Of a DNA stretch of 64,000 nucleotides, positions 59,740 to 64,000 are shown one piece after another. Both the position numbers and the translations under genes were made by a program. Below the pieces are notes generated by a model, which worked only from the letters and a program-made list of their open reading frames with translations, was not told where the DNA came from and did not search any database. Source of the stretch: Melieria omissa (taxonomy: Eukaryota; Arthropoda; Insecta; Diptera; Ulidiidae); contig OZ020269.1 in NCBI GenBank assembly GCA_963971225.1, forward strand, positions 3,782,001-3,846,000, written 5' to 3'. Numbering within the stretch: the first letter of the stretch is position 1; each line of letters starts with the position of its first letter.

Positions 59740-62700
59740 CTGCGGAACGAAAGTGAGAGTAGCTGTGATTATTTTGATTGAATGAGTATCACAAACGCCT
59801 GAAGTAGGTCGAACAAATACTCTACATTATTGAATATTTTTACATATATTATTTGAGCCTTCCTAGCAATAACCCATGGAACTTTGAAAAAAAAATATTG
59901 AAAAAAAGCAGAACCTTCAGAGCTGTAGTTGTTGTGTAAAGAATACAACAGATTCTCTGCTGTAAAACCTTTTGAAGTGAGTCCCTGCTGATCATTTCCT
60001 TTGTCGTGGATATGGGACACCACTATTCTTCCAAAACGGTTTCAGTTTCGTTTATTCATATTTGTATATCATTGCAACCGCATATTCCACTTAACCCTTC
60101 GACTGTGCACCCAAAGAACATTCAACGTGTATGCAATGAAAACGCATGACCTATACACCCAATTCTGTTTTTACACGGTTTTGATTTAACACGGTTTGAA
60201 AATAAACAAATTTTTAATGTTTCGTGCTAAACGGAATAAAATTTAAATTATAAAATAAAAATTTTTTTATTTTCAAACCGTGTTAAATCAAAATCGTGTT
60301 AAAAAAGACCGTGTAAAAACAGAATTAGGTGTACATACATAATAGCAATATGTATGTGAAAATATGTTTCTAAAAAATCTGTCGTTTTGAGGTTAGAGCA
60401 TACAAGTTGTTACTGAAATGCCTGCTGCCAGTCCATATTTGCCGCACCAAAAATTAGCGTCAATGCCCAAAAGCGCCGACGCCCATAGACCTGTCCTTCC
60501 TTGTACGTCACCAATAATTCACAAATATGACACAAACTGAGCGAAAATTCCAAAATATTGATTGGAAAAGTTTTGCATAATGTCTAATTGGAACAAACGA
60601 CTGAAGAGGCGCTTTACAAAGCAAACCAGTTATTTTGACTTTAACGATTTCATCAGAGGCGACAAGCCAAATAAATAAATACCTACATACGTAAGAATGT
60701 ATATATGACAGCAGTATTCGCCATAAATTATTCATATATGGAAATTTAGCAAACTTGCCTACGACATATACATTTGCCAATTTAAATCTGTTTGGACGGT
60801 ATTCGGTGCAAACGATTTGAATGGCACACTCAGCCACATGATGGACCCTGAACGCAGTTATTGCGTTCACATTTCAACTCAACCGCGGTGAAGGCGTTGG
60901 ATGAACAGCCATCGGCAACCTGTTTGCACAAATTAACACACCGAGTTCTAAGGTCTAAGTTCTGTTCGACATCACATTAACAACATTTATCACCAAAATA
61001 TGCAACTTAAGGAAATTAAATATTTTAAATTTGTGTCAACCGCAAAAATAAATAAGTATTAAGATAGCAACTGCAATTTCTTACTTATTTGGTAACTGAG
61101 TGACTTTTTGCTAATCGAATAGTTTGTATTGGCCCCTGATATGATACTGGTCAACCTTTAGTAATATTTTCATCGTCATAAGCCAGTAAATATTTCATAT
61201 CAAAGTAAGCAACAAACAAGTAAACTTTTATTGAATAAAAACAGTCTTGAGGTTAACAATTTTCTCACAAATTATATAAGAAGAACAGTGCAAAAATACA
61301 AAAATAAATAAGCAGAGCAAAATGCTCTAAGTATGCAAATCTGCGCCACAAACGAACAGATAAGAAGAACCTAAGTTCCACTCGTATTTGCGCTGTGTTA
61401 TTGCCGCTAATGCACAGCGGCCGTCTAACGCGAACGACAGCAGTGATAGCGCGCATCCTTGTGCTCAATTAGCGTCGAACATAAAACGCCAATTCAGCGG
61501 CAATTCGCACGCCACTGCATCCGTTGCCATTTGCATTCACTCGAAATTATCGCCGCCGTGCATGAGTCACGTAAGTGGCCGCTCGACTGTAAACAAGCAG
61601 AGCATTCTGGCACAGTTCGGTGCAACGAGACCAACGTGCGCACAGGTGGCGGTGGGCGCGGTTTTCGCAGGGCGCATTGCCAACGCGTGTGGCGATCGCG
61701 TTGGCGGCGCACGTTCGCTCACCGGCAGTTCTTGCAGTGGAAAATGTGACCGCGTGCAATAGCAACAAATTGTAAACAAATGTGCCTGACAGCGACGTTG
61801 ACACATGGGCCGCTTCCGCGTCGATGTCGCCGCGGCGAGAGTCCAACTCCTCGGCCCAATGATCGATTTCTACAATCAATTAATGTTAATTTAATGTTAA
61901 GCGTGGCTTTCGTTGTTGATTCATTTGGCTTTGCTGCTAGTGTGCGCGTGTGTGTGTGTCTGTTGTTATTCTCCGTTCCGCTGACTTGTTGTTGGTTGCA
62001 CTGGCATGTTTTGGAAATTTGTTTACTTTGTCGCTTTGTACGTGATAATAACTCTAAATATTTGCGCCAGTGACGAGCAGCAGAAAAATATTTCACAAAT
62101 TCGTAGGATTGGGCGCACACGAAAAGTGCTCGAAGGTTCTCCTGTACGTTGACTCGCATGCGCCGCGCTACTGGACGGCTAACTAATGAGGCAATTCAAT
62201 TGCGCCGTCAATCCAATCCAATCCAATGGTCACCTCAAGTCGTAAAACTCTTAACGATGCACAAATACGAGCAAATAATTCGGTCAACAACAATGCTTCA
62301 GCGAACAAAGTAAACAAGTAGGACTAAATGTCCAAATAACTGTTTACTAGAGGCAACATGTGCATCATCACTAGTGTCCACAGGTTGGTATTTCGAAATT
62401 TTTAAATTGAGCTGTAGCGCTTAAATCCTTACGACCATTTTTCTACATATTCACTGCTGCTAACCTAAGCATGTTGCTCCCTTCTGCCACATCAGAAGAG
62501 ACAGTCACTTATAGCCTCTATCCTTGTCCTACCATATTCAGACCCAGAGTATTATATGCCCAAAAAATGTAATTAATTATGGTGCGTCAAATTTGGCAGA
62601 GACATACGTCACAATACCCCGAATCTGACTTGCCATATCTATAACCCAACCCTGAACGTCTCATATTTCAGCGCGTGAGCACATTTAGACCGCACGAAAC

Positions 62701-64000
62701 AAATTATTTAATATTATAACCGCTTCCGAATTGACTATTGAATTAAACAAAACATCAAACAAAAACCTTTATGCTTCGAGATTTATTTTCACACTCACAT
62801 TTACACTGTAAACAATTAAGAGAAACAATGCTTGGGCAGGGCTAAGTACACAGTGGCTACAGGCACAAAAAACGGCAATGCAGTAACTTTAATTACTCAC
62901 ATTAGGAGCCGATTGAATTTTTATTTAGCTGGCATGTTTGCAAACAAAATTGGTATGAACTCAAGTTAACCTAACGCAATGGTAATTTTACTTGTTTGGG
63001 TTCAACAGAAAGTTAGCTACAGGTCCGCAAGTAATACCAACACTATTGAGAAGCATAGTAGAAATTACACACGTTGGTATTTATAAATATACATTCCACC
63101 TATCTAAGGTTATCGACTCAACAACTTAACAAGGAAGCAACACATCAATTAGAACCGGTTGTCAATGATTACGACAACATTCACAGTCAGACATTCATTA
63201 TTTCTGTTCGGCCAGGAAAAATTATAATAAAAGAGTAAATAGCAACAGTTGCTTACTAAGTGATCAATGCTCTCATAAATAAATATTACATTGTAGGAAT
63301 GTTTCGCAAATATTTTTGCACGTTGCGTTGAATCAAAAGCAAAAGTCCTAATTGACCAGAAACAAAATATCGTTAAAATCATGTCATTATTACTTTTTTG
63401 TACGTATGTACAATGGAAAAGCGGTGACCCAATTTTGAAATCAAACACATGTCACATTAGAATTTCGCATTTACGTTATTCAAGCAACCAGCAACAATGG
63501 CAAACTGGCAAGATAAGAATTTGCTCGCTTCCCGCGCTCAAATCAAACTAAGTATTTACTGCCACAACACATTGCAAGTAACATATATGATGCTGTATTT
63601 ATTCTAAGACCTGTACTGGCTGGTTCGCTTTGACCAATGTCAGGTCAAGAATAGATCAGATCAGAGTCAGCAGCAAACTCGGTGGACAACTGGCTTGTTT
63701 ACACTTATGTGAGTTTTTTGTGGGCTATGTTCCTGTGAAAAAACACAAAATTACATAAAAGAATATTGAATAATTACTTAATCTAATCTCTTGCTTTATG
63801 GATATATGTTTCCAAAAAGTAACTTGTTGCCGATCGAAATCGTGTAAAACACTCTCAACTATTTGCGTAGTAAATATTTTGAACAGCGCTGAAAAATCGG
63901 CATTAATCAATGAGACAATAAATCAAGGTCTCACTGTGCCTTGCCTCTGGCACATAACGCAACATAATACAACATAAATACATGTGCATGTGTGTGTATA
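59740..64000. other. T13 upstream region (probably intron 1 and beyond)
   Basis: This 4.3-kb stretch has no gene I can support. It contains one palindromic MITE (60154-60333) and several GC-richer frames (61388-62073) on both strands without domains or splice logic. If T13 is intact, much of it is its first intron. A TG/CA repeat occurs at about 61943-61960. Confidence 0.4.
60154..60333. mobile_element. 180-bp palindromic MITE with TACACC ends
   Basis: The arms TACACCCAATTCTGTTTTTA and, inverted, TACACCTAATTCTGTTTTTA continue for about 60 bp each through ACACGG and GATTTAACACGGTTTGAAAA words. A ~60-bp AT-rich loop separates them. The right arm carries an extra ACACG repeat unit. No coding capacity; transposon family not assigned. 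Confidence 0.75.

Noticed and set aside
60880..60912. Possible first exon of T13 reading MAVHPTPSPRL on the minus strand
   Set aside because: It meets a stop after 12 codons, has no hydrophobic TM1 start and no donor site. The alternate frame DGCSSNAFTAVELK has no Met.
63541..63575. Minus-strand MCCGSKYLV, resembling a tetraspanin N-terminus
   Set aside because: A stop follows directly and no donor or hydrophobic continuation exists; treated as coincidence.

Overview
The window looks like nuclear DNA from a higher (brachyceran) fly. Genes are split by short GT-AG introns, intergenic DNA is AT-rich, many small DNA transposons are present, and the proteins resemble Drosophila families. Gene spacing and repeat load would suit a tephritid fruit fly, but the species is not proven by the sequence.

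Layout. 1-3082 holds nothing I can call. A tRNA-Thr(AGT) gene lies at 3083-3156. About 3390-7480 is a repeat block: a degenerate tandem array, then a fold-back element interrupted by a second transposon whose ends are CACAGTG heptamers. From 7661 onward is a gene cluster: one Tctex-type dynein light chain gene (minus), thirteen tetraspanin genes, and one polypeptide GalNAc-transferase gene (Pgant1-like, plus) between tetraspanins 2 and 3. Tetraspanins 2 and 3 and the transferase are on the plus strand; tetraspanin 1 and tetraspanins 4-13 are on the minus strand. I number the tetraspanins T1 to T13 from left to right. T13 lacks a recognisable first exon.

I rebuilt every tetraspanin exon by exon from ATG, donor, acceptor and stop. 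Twelve of thirteen are complete on paper, at 209-243 residues. All introns are phase 0, exon 1 is 60 nt in eleven of the twelve genes where it was found, and the exon carrying the CCG motif of the large extracellular loop is usually 198 nt. The genes clearly arose by tandem duplication. From memory, this matches the Drosophila Tsp42E cluster (13 genes is the count from Tsp42Ee to Tsp42Er); one-to-one orthology would need a phylogeny.

How the genes may work together: tetraspanins are four-pass membrane organisers of plasma membrane, endosome and lysosome. The GalNAc-transferase is a Golgi enzyme that starts mucin-type O-glycans. The Tctex protein is probably a dynein or cilium accessory subunit. 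Their adjacency more likely reflects conserved synteny than a pathway.

Accessory DNA includes two copies of a 0.5-kb pogo-like MITE (one inside a TTAA-flanked element), a 5'-truncated non-LTR retrotransposon with a perfect 14-bp target duplication, a 0.67-kb hairpin, a TTAA-flanked element in a tetraspanin intron, and smaller palindromic MITEs.
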